Origin: Bacillus albus
GTDB taxonomy: Bacteria; Bacillota; Bacilli; Bacillales; Bacillaceae_G
Assembly (NCBI RefSeq): GCF_001884185.1
Contig: NZ_MAOE01000123.1
Coordinates: 1 to 63,575 of the forward strand
Direction of reading: 5' to 3'
Length of the DNA stretch: 63,575 nucleotides
This document shows, piece by piece, positions 44,813 to 54,082 of the stretch (position 1 is the stretch's first letter; each line of letters opens with the position of its first letter). The translations under genes were made by a program, and so were the position numbers. The notes under the pieces are model-generated. The model saw only the letters and a program-made list of their open reading frames with translations. It was not told the DNA's origin and did no database searches.

Positions 44813-45457
44813 TTAGAATCCTAGAAGCTTACGAAAATAGCTAGCATATGATTGACTCACTGGTACCCTCTCTCCGTTATCCATTGAAAGTACAAAAGTA
44901 GAATGCGTATCAGGATAAATCGCTTTAATATGATTCACATTTACTATAAAGGAACGATGGCATCTAATAAACGAATCTTTCGGAAGCAAGTATTCGAATT
45001 CTTGTAGCGAGCACTTATGTGTTCCAGTTAACTCTTCTGAATTCACATACGTCTTTTTATCTTTAGCTTCTAAATACATGACCTTTGAGAAAGGAACCGG
45101 AACCCATCCGTCTATTGTTTTTAAAGTAACGACTGACTTCCCATCCGTTAAAGCGGGATAAATTGCCGTCACGCAACCTTCAATCTTTCCATTATTTGAA
45201 AATGGTACCGCCATTCCATGATAAGGAATACCGAAAACATCTCGGTTAATAAACTCAGAGGCTTTTTGCTTCGTTACTATTGCTTTATGAGCAATCGTCC
45301 CTTCCTTAATAGGATCCCCAGCGCTAATCTTTAAATCAATTCGTTTACTTGGCCGATAATAAATATATTCTTCCGTATTCGACACGGCGATTGATATTTC
45401 ATCTGAAAATAATTCCCCAACAACATCTAGTAGTATACCTAATGTTTTATCTTCCAT
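44813..45457 (-). CDS. LytTR-family transcriptional regulator with N-terminal sensor domain
   Basis: Protein of 214 residues. The C-terminal ~100 residues form a LytTR DNA-binding domain (YLEAKDKKTYVN, then DSFIRCHRSFIVNVNHIKAIYP). The N-terminal ~110 residues are not a response-regulator receiver; they look like a PAS/GAF-like sensor (SIAVSNTEEYIYYRPS, GIPYHGMAVPF). It would therefore sense a small molecule directly. It is encoded directly upstream of the acetyl-CoA hydrolase gene on the same strand, an arrangement suggesting local control of acetate or CoA metabolism. The 110-bp spacer shows no clear LytTR direct repeat. Confidence 0.85.
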   Translation of the reverse strand: MEDKTLGILLDVVGELFSDEISIAVSNTEEYIYYRPSKRIDLKISAGDPIKEGTIAHKAIVTKQKASEFINRDVFGIPYHGMAVPFSNNGKIEGCVTAIYPALTDGKSVVTLKTIDGWVPVPFSKVMYLEAKDKKTYVNSEELTGTHKCSLQEFEYLLPKDSFIRCHRSFIVNVNHIKAIYPDTHSTFVLSMDNGERVPVSQSYASYFRKLLGF

Positions 45458-45538
45458 AGTATTAACACCTCATTTACTATTATACTACTATTACGATTTG
45501 AAAAAATGTTCAGCATTTTGAACGGTTTTTCAAACAAT

Positions 45539-46144
45539 TTAGTTCACCTTAGCTCCATAACATCTTGCTACTGCAACTGCCTGCGCTATATCTAATTTCA
45601 CATTTTTTAAATCAAAACTTGTAAAGTCAATTCTATCGACTATCGCTCCTTTTAAATCTGCACCGGTAAGTTTCGCCTTACCTAATTGTGCACCGGTTAA
45701 ATCCGCTTCACGTAAATCTGCTTTTTCTAAATTACATTCATATAGGTCAGCTTCAATTAAACGTATACCCTTCAACATTTGTTTACTTAAGTTCGCGAAC
45801 CTTAAATTCGTATATGACCAATCGCCCGATATGATAGTTATTCCGTCTAAATTCGCTTCTTCAAAATCAGAGCCAGTCATTTTACATTCTTCAAACTTTG
45901 ATACGAATAAATTTGCACCCACAAACTTACAATTTGCAAATGTAGTTCCTTGATGAATAGAAGCGTTAAAAAGAGCACCGGTAAAATCACATTCTATGAA
46001 ATTACAATTTTCAGTAGAAACTTCCGATGCATCTATCCCTCTAAAACGGCATTTTATGAACGTACAATTTTTCAATTCCTCTTCTTTAATCAAAACATCT
46101 TGAAAATCTATTTCTACATATTCTTTATTTACAAATTCACTCAT
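45539..46144 (-). CDS. pentapeptide-repeat protein, Qnr/McbG-like
   Basis: Protein of 201 residues made of pentapeptide repeats. Most fit A(D/N)LXX or its Cys/Phe variants (CTFIKCRFRG, ADLYECNLEKADLREADLTGAQLGKAKLTGADL). A central break, GDWSYTNLRFANLS, divides two blocks of repeats much as in Qnr and McbG, which are DNA mimics that protect gyrase. Chromosomal homologues in B. cereus are often annotated as fluoroquinolone-resistance proteins; whether this one protects gyrase is not shown. There is no signal peptide. Confidence 0.83.
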   Translation of the reverse strand: MSEFVNKEYVEIDFQDVLIKEEELKNCTFIKCRFRGIDASEVSTENCNFIECDFTGALFNASIHQGTTFANCKFVGANLFVSKFEECKMTGSDFEEANLDGITIISGDWSYTNLRFANLSKQMLKGIRLIEADLYECNLEKADLREADLTGAQLGKAKLTGADLKGAIVDRIDFTSFDLKNVKLDIAQAVAVARCYGAKVN

Positions 46145-46166
46145 AACTACTCCTCCATATCCTTAA

Positions 46167-46196
46167 AGAAACCTCACTTCAAAAAGTGAGGTTTCT
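46167..46196. terminator. hairpin between the pentapeptide and hydrolase genes
   Basis: AGAAACCTCACTT pairs perfectly with AAGTGAGGTTTCT. It follows the hydrolase stop on the minus strand, but the T tract is short (TTTCTTTAA), so termination may be incomplete. Confidence 0.65.
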
Positions 46197-46198
46197 GC

Positions 46199-47122
46199 TC
46201 ATACAATATGTCCATCTAACCAAGAAATCAAATCTTGAAATACTTCATCTCGATTTACTTCATGGAACATTTCATGTCTTCCATTTTCATATAAACGCAG
46301 TGTTACATCTTTCACGCCACATTTTTTATAATTCTCATATACTTCCTTTACACCTTTCCCCATATCCCCAACAGGATCACGATCTCCTGAAAAAATATGT
46401 ATTGGAAGGTTTTTCGGTGTTTTTTTGAACTCTTCTAGTTTATTAACTTCTAATACACCAGAAAACAATTCGCGATAAAAACTCGTCGTACAAATGAATC
46501 CACATAACGGATCAGCAATATATTTATCTACTTGATTATTATCTGAAGATAACCAATCAAATTTTGTACGATTTGGTTTAAAGTGTGAATTGAAGTTTCC
46601 GAAAGATAAAAAGTTTAGCATCGGACTTTTCGTTTTTTCCCCGCGTAATTTCATCTCAATTGTTGCTACTTTATGACCGATACTTCCTAAAAGTCCTGGA
46701 TTTCCACCAGTTCCTGAAATAAGAAATCCATCATACAATTCACCCTTCAGTTGTACAGCACGCCTTGATAAAAAAGAACCCATACTATGTCCAAGTAAAA
46801 ATAACGGGCATGTCTGCTCTTTTCTTATCGTTTTAGATACAAAAATCACATCAGACACAGCCTCATTCCAACCTACATTGGGTTTAAAATAACCATAATC
46901 TTCTTCTCTTTTCACCGTTTTCCCATGACCTTTATGATCATGCGCATAAACACCATAGCCCGCTTCTAATAACGCATCAATAAAGTCTGTATAAACACCT
47001 GCATGTTCTGTCATACCATGTGCAATTTGAATAATCCCTTTCGGTTCACCTTCTGGTAACCACTTACGCAAATAAATTTCTGATCCATCCAATGCCGTAA
47101 CGAAACTTTCCTGTACGTTCAT
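46199..47122 (-). CDS. alpha/beta hydrolase, monoacylglycerol lipase-like
   Basis: Cytosolic serine hydrolase of 307 residues in the Hydrolase_4 (lysophospholipase/monoacylglycerol lipase) group. The oxyanion motif is HGMTEHAG near residue 36, the nucleophile elbow is GHSMGS near 110, the acid is in FSGDRDPVG and the catalytic His in ENGRHEMFHE. The start is ATG 47122 (MNVQESF), 3 residues short of any better candidate but with GGGAGCTGA upstream. The substrate is probably a glyceride or lysolipid, inferred from the family. Confidence 0.88.
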   Translation of the reverse strand: MNVQESFVTALDGSEIYLRKWLPEGEPKGIIQIAHGMTEHAGVYTDFIDALLEAGYGVYAHDHKGHGKTVKREEDYGYFKPNVGWNEAVSDVIFVSKTIRKEQTCPLFLLGHSMGSFLSRRAVQLKGELYDGFLISGTGGNPGLLGSIGHKVATIEMKLRGEKTKSPMLNFLSFGNFNSHFKPNRTKFDWLSSDNNQVDKYIADPLCGFICTTSFYRELFSGVLEVNKLEEFKKTPKNLPIHIFSGDRDPVGDMGKGVKEVYENYKKCGVKDVTLRLYENGRHEMFHEVNRDEVFQDLISWLDGHIV

Positions 47123-47327
47123 TTCGTCAGCTCCCAACTCTATTATGTATCTTTAAAAATGAATATCCATTCATTATTCTTACTATGTATTATATGCAAT
47201 TGCCTTCATTATGACAAATGACTCACTTTTCTAATTAGCTCTTAAATTAATATGTTGACGAACCATCCATAAAAATCATATAGTTACTTACATAAAGTAA
47301 TTATTATATTTTTGGGAGGTTTCTATT

Positions 47328-48089
47328 ATGATGCCATCATTATTTTTAGCACACGGATCACCAATGCTTGCTATTCAAGATACAGACTATACAAGGTTTT
47401 TAAAAATACTTGGAGAAACATATAAACCAAAAGGAATTGTTATTTTCACTGCTCACTGGGAAAGCGAAGTACTAACAATTTCTTCATCAGATAACGAATA
47501 TGAAACAATTTATGATTTTGGAGGTTTTCCTCCTGAGTTATACGAAATCAAATATCGTGCGAAAGGCTCTTCTAACATTGCATCCATGTTAGAAACAAAA
47601 TTTAAAAACAAAGGTATTCCGGTCCATCATAATATGACGAGAGGTTTAGACCACGGCTCATGGACACTCTTGCACCGTATGTATCCAGAAGCAAATATTC
47701 CTGTCGTACAAATATCAGTCAATCCATTCCTTCCTGCAAAAGAGCAATTTAAGATTGGAGAAGCATTAAAAGGACTTGGACAAGAAGATATTTTAGTAAT
47801 CGGAAGCGGTGTTACCGTTCATAACTTACGAGCACTGAAATGGAATCAAAGTACACCCGAACAATGGGCAATTGAATTTGATGATTGGATTATAAAACAT
47901 ATGCAGACTACTGATAAAGATGCATTATTTCATTGGGAGACAAATGCCCCTCATGCTCAATTAGCTGTACCAAGAGCAGAACATTTTGTTCCTTTATTTA
48001 TCGCTATGGGAAGTGGTGAAAATAGTGGTGAAGTCATTCACCGCAGTTACGAGCTTGGTACGTTAAGCTATCTTTGTCTCAAATTTTAA
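47328..48089 (+). CDS. class III extradiol dioxygenase family protein (LigB / DODA-like)
   Basis: Protein of 253 residues similar to E. coli YgiD and plant DOPA dioxygenase. Metal-binding and catalytic His residues appear in LAHGSP (near 9), FTAHWES (near 45), LDHGSWTLLH (near 108) and the C-terminal PRAEHFVPL. The family binds Fe(II) or Zn(II) and opens catechol rings; the physiological substrate here is unknown. GGGAGG lies eight bases before the ATG. It is a single-gene unit with a terminator. Confidence 0.9.
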   Translation: MMPSLFLAHGSPMLAIQDTDYTRFLKILGETYKPKGIVIFTAHWESEVLTISSSDNEYETIYDFGGFPPELYEIKYRAKGSSNIASMLETKFKNKGIPVHHNMTRGLDHGSWTLLHRMYPEANIPVVQISVNPFLPAKEQFKIGEALKGLGQEDILVIGSGVTVHNLRALKWNQSTPEQWAIEFDDWIIKHMQTTDKDALFHWETNAPHAQLAVPRAEHFVPLFIAMGSGENSGEVIHRSYELGTLSYLCLKF

Positions 48090-48092
48090 AGA

Positions 48093-48125
48093 AAAAGGAT
48101 GAAGCAACCACTGCTTCATCCTTTT
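48093..48125. terminator. bidirectional terminator
   Basis: AAAAGGATGAAGCA pairs with TGCTTCATCCTTTT. It serves the dioxygenase gene (+) and the MFS gene (-). Confidence 0.87.
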
Positions 48126-48142
48126 CATTTTCATTCACTTAG

Positions 48143-49357
48143 TTAACTAACTTCCAAATGTCGTTTCTCTGATACTTCTTCGTTCTTATTATGAAAATAA
48201 ACCCAAATGCACGCAATAAATAATAGTGATGATGTAGAGAAGAAAACATATTGGAAGCCTGCATGTGCTGCAATTTGTCCACCAAGTACTGGTCCAATCA
48301 TATTTCCTAAAAACTGAAACGATTGATTATACCCAAATATTCTTCCCGTTACATGGGTTGGTGTATGTTGTTTTAGTAGAGTTTGTACGGAAGGTAATAA
48401 TCCTGCTTGTGCGATACCTAATAAAAATCGAAGAATTAATAGTTGCCAAGCTGAAGTTACAAATGCTTGCGGGATAAAAATAATTCCTGCAGCAAACAAC
48501 GCTACAACTAACGTTTTTTGAGGACCAATTTGATCTGATAATCGTCCGAGTCTTGGTGCTGCCAAAATAACTGCTAACCCTGTCGCTGACATAACTGCAC
48601 CCGCAATTGTTTCAATATGTGCAGTATGAGGACCTACTAAATTTTTTACGTACAATGTAACAATTGGTTGAACAGACATATTAGCAAGTTGAATAATAAA
48701 TGTTGTTACAAACAAACTAATAATTAAATGCTTCGCTGGAACCATCGCCCATACTTTTTTCGTTTGTACTTTTTTTGCTTGAGCGGAGTGATTCTCTTCA
48801 TGTAGGAAGAAAAAAACGATGAGAAAAGAAAGGAATAAAAAAGCTCCTGTAACAAGAAAAACATGACGCATTCCAATTAACTCTGACAAATAACCACCAA
48901 GTAATGGACCGAGTAAAGAACCGCTCACTCCACCAGTTGAAATTGTAGAAATTGCCCAACCTGAATGCTCTTTCGGAGTTTCTGCTGCAATAAATGTCAT
49001 CGCTGTTGAAAGGAAACCAGATACTGCTCCCATCAAAAATCTTAGTGCGACTAGTTGATACACATCCGTTACAAACCCCATAAGCGTCATAATAATCGCC
49101 ATACCAAGGCTCGCACGAATCAGCATCAATTTCCGTCCATGTATATCACCAAGTTTTCCCCATATTGGTGATACGATCGCACCCATTAAAAATGTTATAC
49201 CAAATGCAAGTCCCGACCACTGTGCAATACTAGAAGTGCCAGTTACTCCCAATTCCTCAATATAAAAAGATAAAAAAGGAATTACTAAACTCATACCGGC
49301 TGCAGTGGTAAAACAACCTAGCCAACAAATCATCAAATTTCGTTTCCAGCTGGCCAT
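48143..49357 (-). CDS. MFS transporter, multidrug efflux type
   Basis: Membrane protein of 404 residues with twelve predicted helices. The MFS signature between helices 2 and 3 is GKLGDIHGRKLMLI, and motif C of drug:proton antiporters appears in helix 5 as STGGVSGSLLGPLLGG. It resembles MdtG/TetA-type DHA1 pumps. The start is ATG 49357 with GAAGGTG upstream. The substrate is unknown; no dedicated regulator is adjacent. Confidence 0.9.
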   Translation of the reverse strand: MASWKRNLMICWLGCFTTAAGMSLVIPFLSFYIEELGVTGTSSIAQWSGLAFGITFLMGAIVSPIWGKLGDIHGRKLMLIRASLGMAIIMTLMGFVTDVYQLVALRFLMGAVSGFLSTAMTFIAAETPKEHSGWAISTISTGGVSGSLLGPLLGGYLSELIGMRHVFLVTGAFLFLSFLIVFFFLHEENHSAQAKKVQTKKVWAMVPAKHLIISLFVTTFIIQLANMSVQPIVTLYVKNLVGPHTAHIETIAGAVMSATGLAVILAAPRLGRLSDQIGPQKTLVVALFAAGIIFIPQAFVTSAWQLLILRFLLGIAQAGLLPSVQTLLKQHTPTHVTGRIFGYNQSFQFLGNMIGPVLGGQIAAHAGFQYVFFSTSSLLFIACIWVYFHNKNEEVSEKRHLEVS

Positions 49358-49500
49358 TTTCACACCTTCTTTCTTTAGATACCCATTCTACACCCTTTCT
49401 TGTAAAAAGTTTAGTAATTTGCTTTATTTGTAAGATTTACTACAAAACCCGCTATTTTCTAGTAAGAATCACTACTTCCCTACATTATTTTCATAAAAAA

Positions 49501-49525
49501 ACCAACTCCCCTATATGGAGTTGGT
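49501..49525 (-). terminator. terminator of the Clp_N-GNAT gene
   Basis: ACCAACTCC pairs with GGAGTTGGT, then TTTTTTTATG on the minus strand. Confidence 0.85.
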
Positions 49526-50376
49526 CACTTATTCTCTAACGGTATTAAACGCGCATCACAATTTCTTTCATAAAACTCAATCGGACCTGCTTGTCCAATT
49601 ATTGCGTATTCATATCCATCTTGCTTCATACTATGTAAACAACGATGTAACAATTCCTTACCTACACCTTTCACACGATTTTGCTTTGCTGTGCCCATTG
49701 GACCAAACAATCCTTTCTTCCCTCTCACTACATCATAACAAGCGAAACCTACTATCACTTCTTCTTGTTCTGCTATATAAATAGGTAAATTTTCTTTATA
49801 TGTACGAAATCCATACTCGACCGTATGTAACCAACGTTCACCAAATTCCTCATTAACAAAACTTGCTAATTTTTCAAAATCAGAAGGGTTAGCCTTTCTA
49901 ACCGTACAAATTAAATGATTATAAGTAGGACCAAAACATTTTAAATCGACCGCTAAATCTCTTGGCTCAGATAGAATACGTAATATATCTTTTTGTATTT
50001 GTAGATTTTCAATAAACGTATCCGCTCGAAATAGTGCATCTATAACATGTCCTTCATTCATTATTACTTGTTGAAAACGTTCCATACGTTTTTTCGCTAT
50101 TTGTAAAACTTCTAGCGTCTTATATGATAACTTATAATGCCCTATTTTTTTATACTCTTGATTCGTTAAATCATTTTGTTTTTGTATTGAAAGCTTTTCT
50201 AAAAAATCTGTACCCACGTTACGAAACAAATACATATACAACTCGCTGCATACGCCAGTACCTTCTTTACACATGCCAATAAATAAATGAACTGGTTGAA
50301 TGATATTACTTTCTCCCTCTTCTGCTGCAATCTTCAATATGTTATGCACACGTTTTGTAAATTGAAATTCCTCCAT
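49525..50376 (-). CDS. Clp N-domain fused to GNAT acetyltransferase
   Basis: Protein of 283 residues with two parts. Residues ~1-130 resemble the double Clp-N (repeat) domain of ClpC/ClpB: FTKRVHNILKIAAEEGES, IIQPVHLFIGMCKEG and the second repeat SYKTLEVLQIAKKRME with MNEGHVIDALF. Residues ~140-283 form a GNAT domain with acetyl-CoA loop RVKGVGKELLHRCL. The start is ATG 50376 with GGAG upstream. It sits 15 bp after the DUF554 gene in the same direction. Clp-N domains bind adaptors or phospho-arginine; the substrate is unknown. Confidence 0.82.
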   Translation of the reverse strand: MEEFQFTKRVHNILKIAAEEGESNIIQPVHLFIGMCKEGTGVCSELYMYLFRNVGTDFLEKLSIQKQNDLTNQEYKKIGHYKLSYKTLEVLQIAKKRMERFQQVIMNEGHVIDALFRADTFIENLQIQKDILRILSEPRDLAVDLKCFGPTYNHLICTVRKANPSDFEKLASFVNEEFGERWLHTVEYGFRTYKENLPIYIAEQEEVIVGFACYDVVRGKKGLFGPMGTAKQNRVKGVGKELLHRCLHSMKQDGYEYAIIGQAGPIEFYERNCDARLIPLENK

Positions 50377-50391
50377 CTGTATCTCCATCCC

Positions 50392-51108
50392 CTACTTTAC
50401 TATTAAACCGTAACTATAAATAAGTGAAACAATGATTCCAACTACTAATATACCTGGAAGTAAATTTGCGACTTTAATTTTAATAAATCCCAGTAAGTTC
50501 AATCCAATAGCGGCTATCATAATACCGCCTGTAGCTGTCATTTCCACTATGAATTGATTCATTAATTCTTTCGGGACAACACTATTAATTTGTGTTGCAA
50601 AAACTGCGATGCCACCTTCATATAAAATTACTGGAATCGCTGAAAATACTACGCCAATCCCTAAAGTTGTCGTTAATATAATAGAAATAAATCCATCGAT
50701 AATTGCCTTTGTAAATAAAATATCATGATTGCCGCGAATCCCGCTGTCGAGTGCACCAAGTATCCCCATCGCACCAATTGCAAAAATTAAAGTAGCTGTT
50801 ACAAAACCTTCTGATATGCTACCTTTCCCTTTCGACCCAACTTTATTTTCTAGCCAATCTCCTAACTGTTTTAACTTTCCCTCTAATTGTAACCATTCCC
50901 CAATGACGGTACCAATTACTAAACTTAGTATGACAACAAGAAAATTTTCACTTTTCAATGCCATTTGAAGTCCAAGCACAGTAACCGCTAAACCGATTGC
51001 ATGCATAATTGTTCCCTTCGTACTTTCTGGAATTCTACTAAATAATTTACCTAGTAAAGTACCAAGTATTATACAAACCCCATTTACAACTGCTCCTAAT
51101 ATAACCAT
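50392..51108 (-). CDS. DUF554 family membrane protein
   Basis: Membrane protein of 238 residues with six or seven helices, resembling E. coli YqgA and B. subtilis YdfK. Conserved features are GAVVNGVCIILGTLLG at the N-terminus, MHAIGLAVTVLGLQMAL, and the GALDSGIRGNHDILFTKAIIDGF loop. Function is unknown; transport has been suggested for the family. It is probably co-transcribed with the downstream Clp_N-GNAT gene. Confidence 0.88.
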   Translation of the reverse strand: MVILGAVVNGVCIILGTLLGKLFSRIPESTKGTIMHAIGLAVTVLGLQMALKSENFLVVILSLVIGTVIGEWLQLEGKLKQLGDWLENKVGSKGKGSISEGFVTATLIFAIGAMGILGALDSGIRGNHDILFTKAIIDGFISIILTTTLGIGVVFSAIPVILYEGGIAVFATQINSVVPKELMNQFIVEMTATGGIMIAAIGLNLLGFIKIKVANLLPGILVVGIIVSLIYSYGLIVK

Positions 51109-51324
51109 TTCTCATTCTTCACCCTTCGAATTCTTTATTTCTATATTTTGGTTTATTTATTGATTTACTGGTTATCTATATGTTAACTTAATATTGAGAA
51201 TATTAACAAATGTTTTTGACAATATAAACCGCAATTTTTTGTAGTTATACATAATATGAAACTTTACTTAACGTGAGTTTTATTGCTCACAAATTGCGGT
51301 ATACATTCAAAAGGGACGGTATTT

Positions 51325-52428
51325 ATGAAAACTTTACTAAAACGATTTCTGTTAATAGCCTTTTGCATTACACCAATTGTTTTATTAATTAACTACTCTT
51401 TTACTTCAAAAGCGAAAGACAAACCCGATTTGCAAAACAAATCTAGTAAAACCGCTTCAACAAATGAAAAGAAAATAGAAAATCCTGAAATCACACTCAC
51501 CTTCTCTGGTGATACAATGTTCGATTGGCAATTACGTCCTGTAATCGAAAAAAACGGGGCTGATTATCCATTCCAGCATGTAAAAGAAGAAATAACAAAA
51601 GCTGATATTTCTTTCGTTAATCTAGAGTCAGCATTTACAATGAGAGAAAAGAAAGCTCCTGGACAACTGTTTTGGATTAAAAGTGATCCATCCACGCTTC
51701 AAGCGATAAAAAACACTGGATATGACATCGTAAATATTGGGAATAACCATACACTTGATTATGGGCAAGATGGATTATTAGACACAATTTCTCACGTAGA
51801 AAAATTAAAGTTCCCTTACATTGGAGCTGGGAAAAATGCAAAAGATGCATATACAGCACGAGAAATGACTGTAAAAGGGAAAAAGTTCAAATTTCTTTCC
51901 TTCGTTCGATTTATGCCTGATACGAATTGGGTAGCTGGCGACAATAAACCTGGTGTTGCGAACGGATATGATTTAAATCTCGTAACAAAAACAATTAAAG
52001 AGCAAAAGAAAGATGCAGACTATTTAATTGTCTATATGCATTGGGGCGTTGAAAAATCAAATCGTCCGGTAGAATACCAAAAACAATATGTACCTAAAAT
52101 GGTTGAAGCAGGAGCCGACGCGATTGTCGGAAGTCACCCACATTGGCTTCAAGGATTTGAGTATTATAATAAAGTTCCTATCGCTTACTCATTAGGAAAC
52201 TTTTTATTCCCAAGTTACGTGAGCGGGAAAAGCGCCGAAACTGGCGTATTAACTTTAACTTTTAAAGGAAAGGATGTCCAAATGTCATTCAATCCTTACA
52301 TCATCCGTAACAACCAAATCTCCCCTGTAAATGAGGAGGAAAAGAGAAAAGCTCTACAATATTTACAAACGATTTCAACTGATGTAGAAATTGATGATAC
52401 AGGGAACATAAAAAACAAACGAAACTAG
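51325..52428 (+). CDS. CapA family metallophosphatase-like protein
   Basis: Protein of 367 residues with an N-terminal membrane anchor or signal helix (LLIAFCITPIVLLINY) and an extracellular PGA_cap domain. Metal-binding motifs of the calcineurin-like fold are visible: FSGDTMFD near 62, IGNNHTLDYG near 135, MHWGVE near 235 and VGSHPHWLQG near 265. CapA/PgsA proteins take part in polyglutamate capsule synthesis, but capB and capC are absent here, so this is a paralogue such as YwtB-like proteins of unknown role. The ATG at 51325 has AAGGGACGG upstream; the longer frame from 51283 is rejected. Confidence 0.88.
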   Translation: MKTLLKRFLLIAFCITPIVLLINYSFTSKAKDKPDLQNKSSKTASTNEKKIENPEITLTFSGDTMFDWQLRPVIEKNGADYPFQHVKEEITKADISFVNLESAFTMREKKAPGQLFWIKSDPSTLQAIKNTGYDIVNIGNNHTLDYGQDGLLDTISHVEKLKFPYIGAGKNAKDAYTAREMTVKGKKFKFLSFVRFMPDTNWVAGDNKPGVANGYDLNLVTKTIKEQKKDADYLIVYMHWGVEKSNRPVEYQKQYVPKMVEAGADAIVGSHPHWLQGFEYYNKVPIAYSLGNFLFPSYVSGKSAETGVLTLTFKGKDVQMSFNPYIIRNNQISPVNEEEKRKALQYLQTISTDVEIDDTGNIKNKRN

Positions 52429-52480
52429 ACAACGCAAAATCTATTTTTCTGTAACATACTTTACAGAATAGGTGATGAAC

Positions 52481-52699
52481 ATGCTGAAAGACTTATTAGA
52501 AAATGTAAGTTTGTTAGAAAACATTTATAAAATATCTATAGCCGTTCTACTTTTATGTTCATTTTTCTCTGTTAGACTTCTAAAAAAAATAAAACGCGAG
52601 CGAAAACTTACTACCTTTGAATTTACTATGTATGTAATCATTCGTATTGCGATACTCTTTTGGTTAACTAGCTTTATCCTTCTTGAATATGGAAAATAA
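52481..52699 (+). CDS. small membrane protein (72 aa)
   Basis: Unrecognised protein with two hydrophobic helices (ISIAVLLLCSFFSV and MYVIIRIAILFWLTSFILL) separated by a basic loop (KKIKRERKLTT). The ATG at 52481 has AGGTGAT upstream; in-frame GTG and ATG codons lie inside that site. It is 52 bp downstream of the CapA-like gene and shares its terminator, so the two are likely co-transcribed. Confidence 0.72.
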   Translation: MLKDLLENVSLLENIYKISIAVLLLCSFFSVRLLKKIKRERKLTTFEFTMYVIIRIAILFWLTSFILLEYGK

Positions 52700-52712
52700 T
52701 TAGTTTAACTAT

Positions 52713-52760
52713 AAAAAAGATAGAACAAGCAGCATTTCCCTTGCTTGTATCTATCTTTTT
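52713..52760. terminator. bidirectional terminator
   Basis: AAAAAAGATAGA...ACAAGCA pairs with TTGCTTGT...TCTATCTTTTTT. It ends the CapA operon (+) and the ilv operon (-). Confidence 0.85.
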
Positions 52761-52788
52761 TTATTTGGATGCTAACTCTTTCCTTCTA

Positions 52789-54051
52789 TTAAATAAGTAA
52801 ATCAAACAAAACAGGGTTTTTATTAAGCTCCATAAATTGAATATTATTTTCTTTAAAACGAGTAATTAATTGCTCATAATCCTCTTTATGTTTCAACTCT
52901 ACGCCGACTAACGCTGGACCATTTTCTTTATTATGTTTCTTAATGTATTCAAAGCGCGTAATATCATCTTCTGGTCCTAATCCTTTATCAAGAAATTCTC
53001 TTAGCGCACCTGAACGCTGCGGGAATTCAATGATGAAGTAATGTTTTAATCCTTCGTAAATGAGCGAACGTTCTTTCATTTCTTGCATTCTATCAATATC
53101 GTTATTTCCACCACTTAGCGTACATACAACTGTTTTACCTTTTATTTCATCTCTATATAAATCAAGCGCTGCAATAGATAGGGCACCAGCCGGTTCAGCT
53201 ACAATTGCATTTTTCTTATACAGTTCTAAAATCGTCGTACAAACTTTTCCCTCTGGTACTAAAACAATGTCATCAATTACATCTTTACAAGTTTCAAATG
53301 TTAACTTTCCGACCTTTTTAACAGCTGCCCCATCAACAAAACTATCTATTTTCTCTAATGCGACATTTTCATTTTGAAGAAAGGCCTCTTTCATAGAGGC
53401 AGCTCCCATCGGCTCTACACCAATGACTTTTGTAGCAGGACTAACACCTTTTACATATGTACCAACACCTGATGCTAATCCACCACCACCAATTGCTGTA
53501 AAGATATAATCCACTGGTTTCTCCATATCATGCATAATTTCAACTGCCACTGTTCCTTGACCAGCAACTACATACGGATCATCAAATGGATGAACGAACG
53601 TCATTCTATTTTCTTCACAATAGCGCTGTGCTTCTTGGAAAGAGCTATCAAATGTATCACCAACTAATACAATTTCTGCAAAATCACCACCGAAAAATTG
53701 TACTTGCGATACTTTTTGTTTAGGTGTCGTTGTCGGCATAAATATATTTGACGGAATCTTCAATAAATTGCACGTATAAGCAACTCCTTGTGCATGATTA
53801 CCAGCACTTGCACAAACAACGCCGTTTTGTAATTGTTCTTCCGATAAACTTTGAATTAAATTGTACGCACCACGAATTTTGAAAGAGCGAATCAATTGTA
53901 AGTCTTCTCGTTTTACATAAACGTCACAATCATATTTCTCAGATAAAACTGTATCACGTTGTAACGGTGTTTTAATAATGATATCTTTCATGCAATTATG
54001 TGCCATTAAGATATCTTCAATTTTCACTCTCTCCTTTACCTTCTGCACCAT
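52789..54051 (-). CDS. ilvA: threonine dehydratase (biosynthetic)
   Basis: PLP enzyme making 2-oxobutanoate from threonine, the first committed step to isoleucine. The 420-residue length matches the short Bacillus IlvA. The PLP lysine is in RSFKIRGAYN near residue 57, and the phosphate loop SGGNN near 308. A single ACT-like regulatory domain follows (about 335-420), compared with two in E. coli. It is the last gene of the ilv operon, 31 bp after ilvD, so it is under Ile T-box control, which suits its role. Confidence 0.96.
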   Translation of the reverse strand: MVQKVKERVKIEDILMAHNCMKDIIIKTPLQRDTVLSEKYDCDVYVKREDLQLIRSFKIRGAYNLIQSLSEEQLQNGVVCASAGNHAQGVAYTCNLLKIPSNIFMPTTTPKQKVSQVQFFGGDFAEIVLVGDTFDSSFQEAQRYCEENRMTFVHPFDDPYVVAGQGTVAVEIMHDMEKPVDYIFTAIGGGGLASGVGTYVKGVSPATKVIGVEPMGAASMKEAFLQNENVALEKIDSFVDGAAVKKVGKLTFETCKDVIDDIVLVPEGKVCTTILELYKKNAIVAEPAGALSIAALDLYRDEIKGKTVVCTLSGGNNDIDRMQEMKERSLIYEGLKHYFIIEFPQRSGALREFLDKGLGPEDDITRFEYIKKHNKENGPALVGVELKHKEDYEQLITRFKENNIQFMELNKNPVLFDLLI

Positions 54052-54082
54052 TATATATCATCCTTATCTTTTTTAAATTGGC

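Noticed and set aside
51325-52428. Polyglutamate capsule operon
   Set aside because: Only a CapA-like protein is present; capB, capC and capD/E are absent on either side.
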